Assembly: GCA_023421735.1 (NCBI GenBank)
Contig: JAEZSP010000057.1
Span: 1-55,721, forward strand
Reading direction: 5' to 3'
Source of the DNA: Bacillota bacterium
Lineage (GTDB): Bacteria; Bacillota_A; Clostridia; Christensenellales; Aristaeellaceae
Length of the DNA: 55,721 nt
In this document: in pieces, positions 1 to 10,969 of the stretch
Numbering within the stretch: the stretch's first letter is position 1
Layout: every line of letters starts with the position of its first letter
Position numbers and translations under genes: made by a program
Notes under the pieces: generated by a model
The model's input: only the letters and a program-made list of their open reading frames with translations
What the model was told of the DNA's origin: nothing
Database searches by the model: none

Positions 1-1
1 A

Positions 2-127
2 CTCAATGCGACGGGGGTCATTACGATGAGCCAGTCGGAGGCGATCAATGACGTTGTGACGGTGGTGCTCGGCGCGCTCTCGACGTTCGGCATTGTCAAC
101 AACCCGACTGATGCGGCGAACTTTTAG
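2..127 (+). CDS. C-terminal part of a phage-type holin (partial, runs off the left edge)
   Basis: An open frame enters from the left edge and stops with TAG at 125-127, giving 41 visible residues. They contain a short hydrophobic stretch followed by a tail ending in GIVNNPTD and AANF. A C-terminal GIVxNPTD-type tail after a membrane segment is familiar from small phage holins (phi-LC3-like families), which form the membrane lesion that releases endolysin. The family call is recollection from the tail motif, because the N-terminal part is outside the window. It points towards a strong bidirectional terminator and the tail-to-tail ssrA gene. Its position just outside the ssrA 3' end is typical of an integrated phage flank. 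It could be another small membrane protein. Confidence 0.5.
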   Translation, partial: LNATGVITMSQSEAINDVVTVVLGALSTFGIVNNPTDAANF

Positions 128-168
128 GGCTCAAAAACGTGTACTTTTGTGTGTACTTTGGTAATGGT

Positions 169-203
169 AAACCCCTTGATTTCTCAATGAAATCAAGGGG
201 TTT
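169..203. terminator. Bidirectional hairpin terminator between the holin fragment and ssrA
   Basis: A perfect 14-bp inverted repeat (AAACCCCTTGATTT, 7-nt loop, AAATCAAGGGGTTT) ends in TTT on both strands. It lies between two converging transcripts, so it can end both. Just upstream, GTGTACTTT occurs twice as a direct repeat (130-150). Confidence 0.8.
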
Positions 204-207
204 GATG

Positions 208-556
208 TGGTGGAGGTGTGGGGAATTGAACCCCAGTCCGAAAGCCGGCCAACAGAAGCTTCTCCGAGCGCAGTCCACGTTTTGACATTCCCTCCGCCGA
301 ACCGCCATGGACGGCGTTACGGCATCAGTAGCTTAATAAGTTCCGGTCCGCCGCAAAGCTTAAGCGGAACGGTTCCCTGCATTTGCGACGCCGATTGCCT
401 ACGCCGCAGGAGGCTTAGGGTCGACGTTCACGGACTAAGCCGCGAAAGCTACGTTATCGTAGTTGTCAGTTCATTATTTGTCCCGTTGTCAGGCGGTACA
501 GGGCCGCCGCTCGCTACTCAAGTCCTCCGAACCCCCGTCGAAACCAGTACACCCCC
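208..556 (-). ncRNA. ssrA: tmRNA (transfer-messenger RNA)
   Basis: On the minus strand the RNA begins GGGGGTGTACTGGTTTCGAC at 556 and ends in an encoded CCA at 208. The two ends form the tRNA-like acceptor: GGGGGUG pairs with CACCUCC, followed by A-CCA. The T-arm GGTTCAATTCC lies just before the acceptor strand. The tag reading frame at 470-435 encodes TDNYDNVAFAA followed by TAG, preceded by TAA and TGA triplets, so translation must resume at or near the ACT/GAC codons. Length is 349 nt, normal for a one-piece tmRNA. It rescues stalled ribosomes with SmpB, whose gene is immediately upstream. Confidence 0.95.
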
Positions 557-565
557 ATATGCGGA

Positions 566-1027
566 TCATTCCCGCCCGGCGAAGGCGCGCTCGATGTCCC
601 GATCGGTATCGCGCTTTGCCATGTCGTCACGCTTGTCATAGAGCTTTTTGCCCCGGCAGAGCGCAATTTCCATTTTCATTCGTCCATCCTTGAGGTACAC
701 CTGCAGGGGGATGATGGAAAATCCCTTCTGCATGACATCCGCGTGCAGCTTGCGAATCTCATTTTTGTGCATGAGAAGACGCTTGGGCCGAAGCGGATTC
801 ATGTTTGAGAAGCTGCCCTTCTCATAAGGACTGATGTGCATGTTCTGGACAAAGATTTGGCCATCCTGCACGGCCGCATAGCTGTCCTTGAGGTTGCACC
901 TGCCAAGCCGCATGGACTTGACCTCTGTTCCCTTCAGCTCAATGCCTGCCTCCCAAGTTTCGAGGACGAAGTACTCGTGCCGCGCGCGGCGGTTCTGTAC
1001 GATTGTCTTGATGCCCTTTTGCCGCAT
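566..1027 (-). CDS. smpB: SsrA-binding protein SmpB
   Basis: The 153-residue protein is the full normal length for SmpB. It shows the family's conserved blocks: NRRARHEYF near the start, AGIELKGTEVKS, and FVQNMHISPYEKG in the OB-fold core. The basic C-terminal tail (KRDDMAKRDTDRDIERAF) enters the decoding centre during trans-translation. I chose the ATG at 1027 because GGAGGAGGG lies 8 bases upstream; the longer frame from 1072 has no such site. It is followed 9 bases later by the 5' end of ssrA on the same strand, so the tmRNA and its protein partner are transcribed in series. The hairpin field just upstream (1143-1336) separates it from the phosphatase gene. Confidence 0.97.
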   Translation of the reverse strand: MRQKGIKTIVQNRRARHEYFVLETWEAGIELKGTEVKSMRLGRCNLKDSYAAVQDGQIFVQNMHISPYEKGSFSNMNPLRPKRLLMHKNEIRKLHADVMQKGFSIIPLQVYLKDGRMKMEIALCRGKKLYDKRDDMAKRDTDRDIERAFAGRE

Positions 1028-1142
1028 GCCACACCCTCCTCCCGACACCTCTGGACGATCATTATAGCACATCGCCGGGGGAATGTAAAGACGACGGTTC
1101 GCTATGACCAGGGCGATCGCTTACCAAATTTCCGGGAGGTTT

Positions 1143-1336
1143 GGAGGGGCGCAGCCCTCCATATTATGTCATTTGTGCCGGCTTTGCCGGCGCAAATGGA
1201 TTCGTCTCAAGGGCATGCTTGCGCGCTCGACGACGAATCGGTTCCGCCGTCCGGATTTCTGCATTTCCCGCGGGAAATGCAGAAATCCGGTTCCTCATTC
1301 TCCCGCAATCGCTTACAGCGAAGTCGTAAGCGATTG
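1143..1336. repeat. Field of five consecutive hairpins, one a perfect 40-bp palindrome
   Basis: The 317-base gap between smpB and the phosphatase gene holds no credible gene. It contains back-to-back inverted repeats: GGAGGG/CCCTCC at 1143-1160; CATTTGTGCCGGC/GCCGGCGCAAATG around TTT at 1170-1198; ATTCGTC/GACGAAT at 1200-1238; a loopless perfect 40-bp palindrome at 1251-1290; and CAATCGCTTAC/GTAAGCGATTG at 1306-1336. The words ATCGCTTAC and CGCTATGACC also recur at both ends of the gap (about 1100-1120 and 1310-1350), so the region looks like a mosaic of repeats. At least one hairpin probably ends phosphatase transcription. Confidence 0.85.
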
Positions 1337-1344
1337 TCCTGCCG

Positions 1345-1962
1345 CTATGACCGGCTGAAATCGCCAAGATGCGCATGATCGTTCAACGTATGAAGATACG
1401 CGTTTCTCTCCGCAAAACGGATCACGGAGAGGGAGCAGTTCATCGGCGGATCGCCGAGAAAAAACCGCCTTTGCTGTGGGATATTCAGAATGCCGCAAGC
1501 GACTGAACGGATGATGCCGCTGTGGCAAACGACGGCAAATCGGTTTCCGCCCTCTTCCCGGATTTCATTCATCCATTCCGACACGCGCAGCCAGACGTCC
1601 GCGCCACACTCGCCGCCCGGGTAGGGGACGTCGTGTTCATGCTTTAAAAATTCCGCGTATTCTGCCGGAAAGTCTGACCATACGCGCTGATACAGTTCGC
1701 CCATGTCGATCTCCCTGAGCCGGGAATCGGTCTCAACTGCACAGCGTTGATTCTCCGCCAGAATCGATGCTGTATGGACGGCGCGGACGAGATCGCTTGC
1801 GATAATCCGATCAAACGGAATGCTTGCGCAGCGCTTGGATAGGAGCCGCGCCTGCTCGATTCCCTTTTCGGTGAGCGGCGGGTCGGCGGTGCGCTTCTCC
1901 CGGTTGTAGGTCGCGCTGGATCGCATGGGCGTCTCGCCGTGCCGAATGAAATAAAAATCCAT
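1345..1962 (-). CDS. Histidine phosphatase family protein (phosphoglycerate mutase-like)
   Basis: The protein starts MDFYFIRHGET; the RHG triad carries the phospho-accepting histidine of the histidine phosphatase superfamily. A second conserved block, VCHSGIIRS, supplies the other catalytic histidine, and the acid/base glutamate is probably in REIDMGE. About 205 residues is typical of GpmB/CobC-like members. The substrate cannot be read from sequence; broad sugar-phosphate or alpha-ribazole phosphatase activity are both possible. The ATG at 1962 has AAGG a few bases upstream, whereas the alternative ATG at 1974 has no ribosome site. It follows the VOC gene by 15 bases and shares its promoter. 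Confidence 0.88.
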   Translation of the reverse strand: MDFYFIRHGETPMRSSATYNREKRTADPPLTEKGIEQARLLSKRCASIPFDRIIASDLVRAVHTASILAENQRCAVETDSRLREIDMGELYQRVWSDFPAEYAEFLKHEHDVPYPGGECGADVWLRVSEWMNEIREEGGNRFAVVCHSGIIRSVACGILNIPQQRRFFLGDPPMNCSLSVIRFAERNAYLHTLNDHAHLGDFSRS

Positions 1963-1977
1963 GATGCCTTGCATGCG

Positions 1978-2337
1978 TCAGGTGTGGGCCGCAAACTGGA
2001 CGCGCAGCCCGCTCGGATCGAGGACGTAGAAGAATTTGGTGTGCGGGTTCGGCTGGAACGGTCCCGCCGCGACCGGGATTCCCTTTTCTGCCAGAAATGC
2101 CATCATCTCTTCGATGGACTTCACCTCAAAACCGATTGATATGTCCGTTCCGATCTCGATGGTGTCCTTTGCCGATTGGATCAGCTCGATCTGGCTTCCC
2201 TCGTCCTCGAGGAACACGATGCGCGGACCGTTCGGGCCGTCGAGTTGGCGCACGACATGGAGTCCGACGATCTCCTTGTAGAATGCCACGGATGCCGCAA
2301 GATCTTTCGTCTGAATTGTACAATGCAGAAATTTCAT
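1978..2337 (-). CDS. VOC family (glyoxalase/bleomycin-resistance fold) protein
   Basis: This 119-residue protein has the paired beta-alpha-beta-beta-beta layout of the vicinal oxygen chelate family: MKFLHCTIQTKDLAASVAFY opens the first half and FFYVLDPSGLRVQF closes the second. The histidine at residue 5 and glutamate in SQIELI fit metal-ligand positions of glyoxalase-I-like enzymes. Whether it is a true lactoylglutathione lyase or another VOC enzyme cannot be told. GGGAGG lies upstream of the ATG at 2337. It is the first gene of a leftward transcript with the phosphatase. Confidence 0.85.
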   Translation of the reverse strand: MKFLHCTIQTKDLAASVAFYKEIVGLHVVRQLDGPNGPRIVFLEDEGSQIELIQSAKDTIEIGTDISIGFEVKSIEEMMAFLAEKGIPVAAGPFQPNPHTKFFYVLDPSGLRVQFAAHT

Positions 2338-2372
2338 GATGCGTGACCTCCCGCCGATTTGTTTGTCGCCAT

Positions 2373-2401
2373 ATTATAACATCTTCATTTCATGTGGTCA
2401 A
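2373..2401 (-). promoter_or_regulatory. Sigma-A promoter for the VOC-phosphatase transcript
   Basis: On the minus strand TTGACC (2401-2396) and TATAAT (2378-2373) are separated by exactly 17 bases. They sit 36 bases upstream of the VOC start codon. Confidence 0.8.
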
Positions 2402-2478
2402 CGAGATTATGCCCCAAAGCAGGAAATGCCGCGCGCGCGTCGAATCATTTACGGGTAAATCGTTTTGGAGGACATGGC

Positions 2479-3315
2479 ATGAATGTCAAACAGCGGGCAG
2501 ATTGGATTCTGCGCTTCGTCAAGGGCATTTTCATCGGCAGCGGGTTCATATTGCCGGGTGTGAGCGGCGGCGCGCTGGCAGCCGTCTTCGGCATTTATGA
2601 AAGGTTGATTTCGTTTTTTTCCAACATAACAAAGGATTTCAAAAAGAACGTTGTCTTCTTTATTCCCGTCGGTCTCGGCGCGTGCGCGGGCATTTTCGCG
2701 TTTTCATTCGTCGTAAGCTACATGCTCGGAAACGCCGAGACATACTCCAAGTGGTTCTTCATCGGGTGCGTACTCGGCATGGTGCCTGCGCTCGCCCGCC
2801 AGTCGGGCCGCAAGGGGAGAAAGCCCATGCACGTTGCGCTGATGCTCGTCGTAACGGCGGCGGCGTTTTTCCTCCTGCGCGCGCTTGAGAACACGCAGTT
2901 TGCAAACCTGCCCCAGAACATATTCACATGGCTGCTCGCGGGCGGCATCATCGGATTGGGCGTCATCGTGCCGGGTCTGAGTCCCTCGAACCTTCTTTTG
3001 TACATGAACCTCTATGAGCCCATGTCGGACGGCATCAAGGGGCTGAACTTCGGCGTGATCATTCCGCTCTTTATTGGCGTGTTCGCATGTGTGATCTTGC
3101 TTTCAAAGGTCATGGAGTACATCTTTTCGCGCGCGTATGCGACGCTTTTCCACATCATCCTCGGCGTGGTGTTTGCCTCCACGCTCGTCATCGTGCCCTT
3201 CGACTTCAATTATCTGTCATGGGGCGGTTTGATCTGTCTGGCTGCCTGCGGCGTGGGCGTGGCGCTCGCGTTTGGCATGAGCAAGCTCGACGACAAGTAC
3301 AAGCCCGAGGACTGA
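2479..3315 (+). CDS. DUF368 membrane protein, predicted undecaprenyl-phosphate translocase (PopT type)
   Basis: The 278-residue, highly hydrophobic protein carries the two inverted half-signatures of the DUF368 family: LPGVSGGALAAVFGIYE near residue 30 and GVIVPGLSPSNLLLY near residue 165. About eight membrane segments are visible. DUF368 proteins were recently shown to recycle the C55-phosphate lipid carrier across the membrane for cell-wall synthesis (PopT); the role here follows from family membership. The ATG at 2479 is preferred because TTGGAGG lies 8 bases upstream; longer in-frame starts have none. It is divergent from the VOC gene and convergent with the hydrolase gene, which ends 3 bases beyond it on the other strand. 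Confidence 0.9.
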   Translation: MNVKQRADWILRFVKGIFIGSGFILPGVSGGALAAVFGIYERLISFFSNITKDFKKNVVFFIPVGLGACAGIFAFSFVVSYMLGNAETYSKWFFIGCVLGMVPALARQSGRKGRKPMHVALMLVVTAAAFFLLRALENTQFANLPQNIFTWLLAGGIIGLGVIVPGLSPSNLLLYMNLYEPMSDGIKGLNFGVIIPLFIGVFACVILLSKVMEYIFSRAYATLFHIILGVVFASTLVIVPFDFNYLSWGGLICLAACGVGVALAFGMSKLDDKYKPED

Positions 3316-3318
3316 TTT

Positions 3319-4194
3319 TTAACGAAGCTGCGGGTACAAAAGTTCGTAAATCGCACTGAGAATGGCGTTCCCATCTCTCGACTCGCTCGTGGCGGCGATC
3401 ACGGCCTGTTTCTCCGGGAAGATCACGGAGAACTGGCCGTATTTTCCATTTGCGGAAAACGATCCGTGGGGTCCGCGCCAGAATAGATACCCATAGCCGT
3501 GCGCTCCCGTCTCGGCGTGCTTTTCACCCGATGCCTTGACCCACTTTTCGTCCAGAATCCGCTTGCCCTCGTAGACGCCGCCCTGGGCATAGAGCTGACC
3601 GAAGCGCGCATACTCCCACAGCGCGAGCATCATTCCGCCCGCCCCGAAGCAGTGGCCGTCCGGGTCGCGTTCCCACGTGGGCTTCATCATGCCGAGCGGC
3701 TTGAACAGCCGCGGATTGAGATAGTTCGCAAGGTCGCAACCCGCGCGCCGCTCCACCAGCACACCCGCGAGATAGGGCGGTGCGTTGTCATAGAAAAACG
3801 CCGTGCCGGGCCTGACGGGAATTTTCTGGGCGAGCGCGTAACGCGGCCAGTTGTTGAAATGCAAAAAAGGCCGCTCATAGCCCATGAGGTATTCGCGGTC
3901 GTGCCCCATCTGCATGGTCAGAAGATCGAGCACAGTGAGGCGTTTCAGGTTTTCGCTGGGATGGGCGGGAATGTCGCCCGGGAAGCAGTCCACGATGCGC
4001 TCGTCGAGCGAGAGAAGCCCCTCCTGTACGGCAAAGCCGACCGCCGCAGATGTGAACGACTTTGTGCCGGAATAGACGTTTCGCCGATCCTTGTCCTCAA
4101 GGTAGGCTTCCGCGACCACCGCGCCGCCCTGTATGGCAATGACGCCGATGAGTCCATTCTCCCTTGTTACGCCAATAAAACGATCCAGATTCAT
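3319..4194 (-). CDS. Beta-lactamase-family serine hydrolase
   Basis: The 291-residue protein has the class C beta-lactamase/esterase signature: SGTK (S42 to K45) is the SxxK catalytic pair, FYDN near residue 155 fits the YxN position, and HGYGYLFW near the C-terminus fits the HxG/KTG element. No signal peptide is visible, so it is probably cytoplasmic, which argues for an esterase or peptidase rather than an antibiotic-degrading beta-lactamase. The ATG at 4194 has AAGGGGTGAT upstream; longer readings on this strand are the antisense of the next gene. It is transcribed alone, divergently from the YkvI-like gene. Confidence 0.88.
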   Translation of the reverse strand: MNLDRFIGVTRENGLIGVIAIQGGAVVAEAYLEDKDRRNVYSGTKSFTSAAVGFAVQEGLLSLDERIVDCFPGDIPAHPSENLKRLTVLDLLTMQMGHDREYLMGYERPFLHFNNWPRYALAQKIPVRPGTAFFYDNAPPYLAGVLVERRAGCDLANYLNPRLFKPLGMMKPTWERDPDGHCFGAGGMMLALWEYARFGQLYAQGGVYEGKRILDEKWVKASGEKHAETGAHGYGYLFWRGPHGSFSANGKYGQFSVIFPEKQAVIAATSESRDGNAILSAIYELLYPQLR

Positions 4195-4215
4195 GCGTAT
4201 CACCCCTTTTGCACC

Positions 4216-4224
4216 AGTATAGCA
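4216..4224 (-). promoter_or_regulatory. Extended -10 promoter for the serine hydrolase
   Basis: The minus strand reads TGCTATACT, an extended -10 box, 22 bases from the start codon. No convincing -35 is present at the right distance. Confidence 0.45.
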
Positions 4225-4292
4225 TGCGCCGTCAATCACGCATGAGAGGCCGCGCGCCGTGCATAGACTGGTTGCGCAAGGCGGTGGTTCAT

Positions 4293-5372
4293 GTGAAAAG
4301 GAAAAGGTTTCCCAAGGAGCTTGCCGCAGCGTGTGCGGTGAATGCGGCGGTGGCGGGCGCGGCGTTTTCATCCGGGCGCGAGGTGGCGACGTTTTTTACG
4401 GTGGCGGGTTGGGCTTCCTGGATCGCGATCGCGGTGGCGGCGGGGCTTTTTGGCGTTTTGATGGGCATGATATGCCACTTTGCGATCGAAACGGGCGCAA
4501 AGAATCTGCCGGGGATCTACTATAAGAAGCTGGACGAGCGCTGCGGCGACGCGATGGCAGTGGTACACGCGCTGCTGATGCTGATGATGGGGGCGGTGGC
4601 GCTCTCGACGGCGGGGGAGTTGGGTATGCTGTCGATGGACGGCGGTTCCGCGCAGTTCGTTTCGGCGGGGCTTGCGCTTGCGGTCGCGCTGCTCTTTACC
4701 TACAGGGGCATGCGTCCGCTGGCGGCGCTTGGCGTCGTCATCACGCCGGTGTTTATCCTCTTTTTCCTTGCGCTGGCGCTTGACCCGCGCCCGACGCGCA
4801 CCGGTGCTTATTTGTCCGAGGCGACATTTGACATGCGCGGAAATATTCCCGTGGCGATTGTACTGGGTACGCTGTTTGCGTTTTTAAAGGCGGCGATGGT
4901 GGGGGGCGTCGCGGCTGCGCGATCGCAGGGATTGCGCGCTGCGCGCTTTGGGGTTGCGTGCGGCGGAATTCTCGCCGTGATGGCGGCCTGTCTCAACGGG
5001 GCGCTGCAACGCGGCGGGCGCGAACTGTGGAGCCTGAGCCTTCCGGCGGTGGTGCTCTCCGCGCGATGGGGTGTTGCGGGGTACTATATCTGCGTTTACA
5101 TCATGTGGCTCGGTTGCGCGGCCGTGCTCGCCTGCGCGCTTGGATCGATCATGGCGCTCGCTTCCCGCGCCGCAAGCCGCCCTGCCTGTGCGCTGTTGAC
5201 CGTGGCCGCCATCGCGCTCATGAGCACGACCGGTCTCAAGAGCCTCGTTGGCGTCGGTTATCCCATGCTCGGGTGGATATGCGCGATCTCGCTTGGTGCA
5301 CTGGCGGCGTTCTATGAAAGACGAAAGGTGCATGCCGCGCCCACATTGCTTCTCAAGGGCAGTGGCTCATAG
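4293..5372 (+). CDS. YkvI-like integral membrane protein (APC-type transporter fold)
   Basis: The protein has about ten hydrophobic segments and begins with an N-terminal block containing AFSSGREVATFF, matching the GFASGRE motif of the YkvI family of small APC-superfamily-like membrane proteins. No transport substrate is known for this family. The best start is the GTG at 4293 with AAGGCGGTGG upstream, giving 359 residues; an ATG-initiated frame from 4209 would add 28 non-hydrophobic residues and overlap the divergent promoter. The C-terminus is followed by a long inverted repeat. Divergent to the hydrolase; no partner gene. Confidence 0.75.
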   Translation: MKRKRFPKELAAACAVNAAVAGAAFSSGREVATFFTVAGWASWIAIAVAAGLFGVLMGMICHFAIETGAKNLPGIYYKKLDERCGDAMAVVHALLMLMMGAVALSTAGELGMLSMDGGSAQFVSAGLALAVALLFTYRGMRPLAALGVVITPVFILFFLALALDPRPTRTGAYLSEATFDMRGNIPVAIVLGTLFAFLKAAMVGGVAAARSQGLRAARFGVACGGILAVMAACLNGALQRGGRELWSLSLPAVVLSARWGVAGYYICVYIMWLGCAAVLACALGSIMALASRAASRPACALLTVAAIALMSTTGLKSLVGVGYPMLGWICAISLGALAAFYERRKVHAAPTLLLKGSGS

Positions 5373-5409
5373 CGGAAAAACGGTAAGCTGCAAACTGATG
5401 TTTCCCGGC

Positions 5410-5440
5410 ATTGGCGCATGAATGATGTTCATGCGCCAAT
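5410..5440. promoter_or_regulatory. 13-bp-stem inverted repeat next to the glycosidase promoter
   Basis: ATTGGCGCATGAA and TTCATGCGCCAAT form a perfect stem around a TGATG loop. It lies 38 bases after the YkvI-like stop and ends 5 bases before the -35 box of the glycosidase operon. No T-run follows, so it may be an operator as well as, or instead of, a terminator. Confidence 0.6.
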
Positions 5441-5445
5441 TATCC

Positions 5446-5474
5446 TTGTCAAACAGGATGCCATTTGGTATACT
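5446..5474 (+). promoter_or_regulatory. Sigma-A promoter of the glycosidase operon
   Basis: TTGTCA (5446-5451) and TATACT (5469-5474) are separated by 17 bases and lie 25 bases before the alpha-xylosidase start codon. Confidence 0.75.
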
Positions 5475-5498
5475 GATGCGGGCGAGGGGGTCGGGGGA

Positions 5499-7718
5499 AT
5501 GAAGTTTAAGCTCGGACATTGGATGGTGAAACCATACATCGATCCGCTTTACGCGGTGGAAGTTTGCCGCGCGGAAGCGGTGGGCCGGGAACTGAGATTG
5601 CTGCTCGCGTCAAGGCACATCGCCGGGCGCGGGGATACGCAGTCGCCGCTTTTGTTTGCGCGGCTGTTTTCGCCCGCCGAGGGCGTGATCGGGGTGGCGC
5701 TGTCGCATCATCGGGGGACGCCGGATGCGAAGCCTGCATTTGCAATCGAGCGTGCGGAGTACGGCGCGCAGATTGAGATTGGCGATGCGTGCGCGTCGGT
5801 GGACGCGGGCGCGCTGCGCGCCGAGGTATCCCTTGCGGCGGATGCATGGGGCGTCACGTTCATCGGACAGCAGGGACCGCTCACCCGCGACGGGTTCCGC
5901 ACGACGGGTCATATGAGCGATCGTGAGACCGGGAAAAAATACATGGCGGAACAGCTCGAGCTAGCGGTTGGCGAATGCGTATACGGACTGGGCGAGCGGT
6001 TTACCGCATTTGTAAAAAACGGACAGGCAATCGATATGTGGAATGGCGACGGCGGAAGCTGTTCTGAACTGGCTTACAAAAACGTGCCGTTCTACATGAC
6101 GAACCGGGGCTACGGCGTGTTCGTGGACAGCGCGGCGGACGTTTCGTTTGAAGTCGCGAGCGAGCAGGTGGAGCGCGTCGGTTTTTCGGTCGAGGGCGAG
6201 CATCTGACCTATTACGTGATCGCCGGGCCGACGCCCAAGGACGTTTTGCGGCGCTACACGCATTTGACGGGGCGTCCGGCGCTGCCGCCCGCATGGTCGT
6301 TCGGGTTGTGGCTCTCGACGTCATTTACGACGAATTACGACGAAAAGACCGCGTCTTCGTTCATCAACGGCATGTTCGAAAGAGGCATTCCGCTCAGCGT
6401 ATTCCACTTCGACTGTTTCTGGATGCGCGGGTTCAACTGGTGCGATTTTATCTGGGACAGGGAAATGTTCCCCGATCCCGCGGGCATGCTCCGGCGCTAC
6501 CACGAAAAGGGCCTTAAAATCTGCGTTTGGATCAATCCCTACATCGCGCAGGCGTCGCCGCTCTTTGACGAGGGCATGGAAAACGGCTACTTGATCCGGC
6601 GGGAAGACGGGAGCGTCTGGCAGTCCGATCTCTGGCAGGCGGGCATGGGCATCGTGGATTTTACAAATCCCGCCGCGCGCGCATGGTACCGGGAATCATT
6701 GAGAAAACTGCTCAGAATGGGCGTGGACTGCTTTAAGACGGATTTTGGCGAGCGCATTCCGGTCAGGGGTGTCAAATACTTCGACAATGCCGACCCTGTG
6801 AAGATGCATAACTACTATACGCAACTCTACAACGAAGCGGTATTCTCGCTGCTGGTGGAGGAGCGCGGCACGGGCGATGCGGTCGTGTTCGCGCGGAGCG
6901 CCACGGCGGGCGGACAGGCATACCCGGTTCATTGGGGCGGCGACAACTTCGCGACGTACGTTTCGATGGCGGAGACGCTGCGCGCGGGGCTGTCCCTGGC
7001 CAGCTGTGGATTTGGGTTCTGGAGCCACGACATTTCGGGCTTCGAATCGACCGCGCCGGAGGACGTCTATAAAAGGTGGTGCCAGTTTGGGCTTCTGTCC
7101 TCGCACTCCCGGCTGCACGGCTCCAAAAGCTACCGGGTGCCGTGGCTGTTCGGCGAGGAGGCGGTGGACGTCCTCAAGAAATTCACGCGGCTCAAGATGC
7201 GGCTGATGCCGTATCTGTACGGGCTTGCGGTGACGGCGCATGAAGAGGGCGTGCCGATGCTCAGGCCCATGTACATGGAGTTCCCGGGCGATCCGGCGTG
7301 CGATTTCCTCGACCGCCAGTACATGCTGGGCGATGCGCTGCTGGTCGCGCCGGTGTTCCAAAAGGACGGCCGGGTGGACTACTACCTGCCGGAAGGAACA
7401 TGGACGCATCTGCTGGACGGGCGGATGGTCGCGGGCGGCAAATGGATGCGCGAGACGTATGACTTCATGTCGCTGCCCCTGTGGGTGCGCGAAAACACGC
7501 TGCTTCCCATGGGCGCAGGAGAGGACAGTGCGGAATACGACTATGCGCAGGGCGTCGAGATCCGGGCGTATAACGTGACAAAGCCCGTCTCCGTCGTCAT
7601 TCCGGACAGATGGGGAACCCCCGCGCTCACCGTGCGCGCGGATTTCATAAATGGAGAATTGCATATCGACGCGGCTGGGCCGCGCACATACAAAACGACC
7701 GATATCAGGGAGGGTTAA
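5499..7718 (+). CDS. yicI: GH31 alpha-xylosidase (YicI type)
   Basis: The 739-residue protein is a family 31 glycoside hydrolase. The nucleophile aspartate is in KTDFGERIP (D415) and the acid/base aspartate is in HWGGDNFATY (D482), nearly the same numbering as E. coli YicI (416 and 482). The following GFGFWSHDISGFE block is also typical of the alpha-xylosidase subgroup. These enzymes remove alpha-xylosyl units from xyloglucan oligosaccharides such as isoprimeverose; there is no signal peptide, so it acts on imported sugars. The ATG at 5499 has a GGGGG-rich site upstream. lacZ follows after 3 bases, and alpha-xylosidase plus beta-galactosidase is a sensible pair for xyloglucan side chains. Confidence 0.93.
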   Translation: MKFKLGHWMVKPYIDPLYAVEVCRAEAVGRELRLLLASRHIAGRGDTQSPLLFARLFSPAEGVIGVALSHHRGTPDAKPAFAIERAEYGAQIEIGDACASVDAGALRAEVSLAADAWGVTFIGQQGPLTRDGFRTTGHMSDRETGKKYMAEQLELAVGECVYGLGERFTAFVKNGQAIDMWNGDGGSCSELAYKNVPFYMTNRGYGVFVDSAADVSFEVASEQVERVGFSVEGEHLTYYVIAGPTPKDVLRRYTHLTGRPALPPAWSFGLWLSTSFTTNYDEKTASSFINGMFERGIPLSVFHFDCFWMRGFNWCDFIWDREMFPDPAGMLRRYHEKGLKICVWINPYIAQASPLFDEGMENGYLIRREDGSVWQSDLWQAGMGIVDFTNPAARAWYRESLRKLLRMGVDCFKTDFGERIPVRGVKYFDNADPVKMHNYYTQLYNEAVFSLLVEERGTGDAVVFARSATAGGQAYPVHWGGDNFATYVSMAETLRAGLSLASCGFGFWSHDISGFESTAPEDVYKRWCQFGLLSSHSRLHGSKSYRVPWLFGEEAVDVLKKFTRLKMRLMPYLYGLAVTAHEEGVPMLRPMYMEFPGDPACDFLDRQYMLGDALLVAPVFQKDGRVDYYLPEGTWTHLLDGRMVAGGKWMRETYDFMSLPLWVRENTLLPMGAGEDSAEYDYAQGVEIRAYNVTKPVSVVIPDRWGTPALTVRADFINGELHIDAAGPRTYKTTDIREG

Positions 7719-10817
<3,099 letters not shown>

Positions 10818-10821
10818 AGTA

Positions 10822-10938
10822 GCCGGGGGGCGCCGCTCCCCGGCCCCCGCTTAAGGGTCATCGGCCCTTAAGAAGCCCTTTTAGAGATTCTCCTGACAAC
10901 GCATGTCGCCGTCCCGGGGCTTGGGCCCCGGGACGGCG
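10822..10938. terminator. Three stacked hairpins after lacZ
   Basis: GCCGGGG/CCCCGGC (10822-10844), TTAAGGG/CCCTTAA (10851-10871, then CTTTT) and a 14-bp stem with a TTGG loop (10907-10938) fill the 152-base gap between lacZ and the convergent merR gene. The second is the best terminator candidate for lacZ. The third belongs to a GTCCCGGG hairpin type also seen at 30339-30371. Confidence 0.7.
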
Positions 10939-10969
10939 AATTTGCTTCATCTGATGTTCTTGCGTGAAA

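Noticed and set aside
1104..1378. Several small frames across the hairpin field upstream of smpB
   Set aside because: They only reflect inverted repeats read in both directions and lack starts with ribosome sites.
3319..4194. Antibiotic-resistance beta-lactamase
   Set aside because: It has the fold and SxxK motif but no signal peptide or typical beta-lactamase core motifs, so only a serine hydrolase is claimed.
4209..4292. An ATG start at 4209 for the YkvI-like protein
   Set aside because: It adds 28 residues unlike the family, overlaps the divergent promoter and has no ribosome site; the GTG at 4293 fits better.
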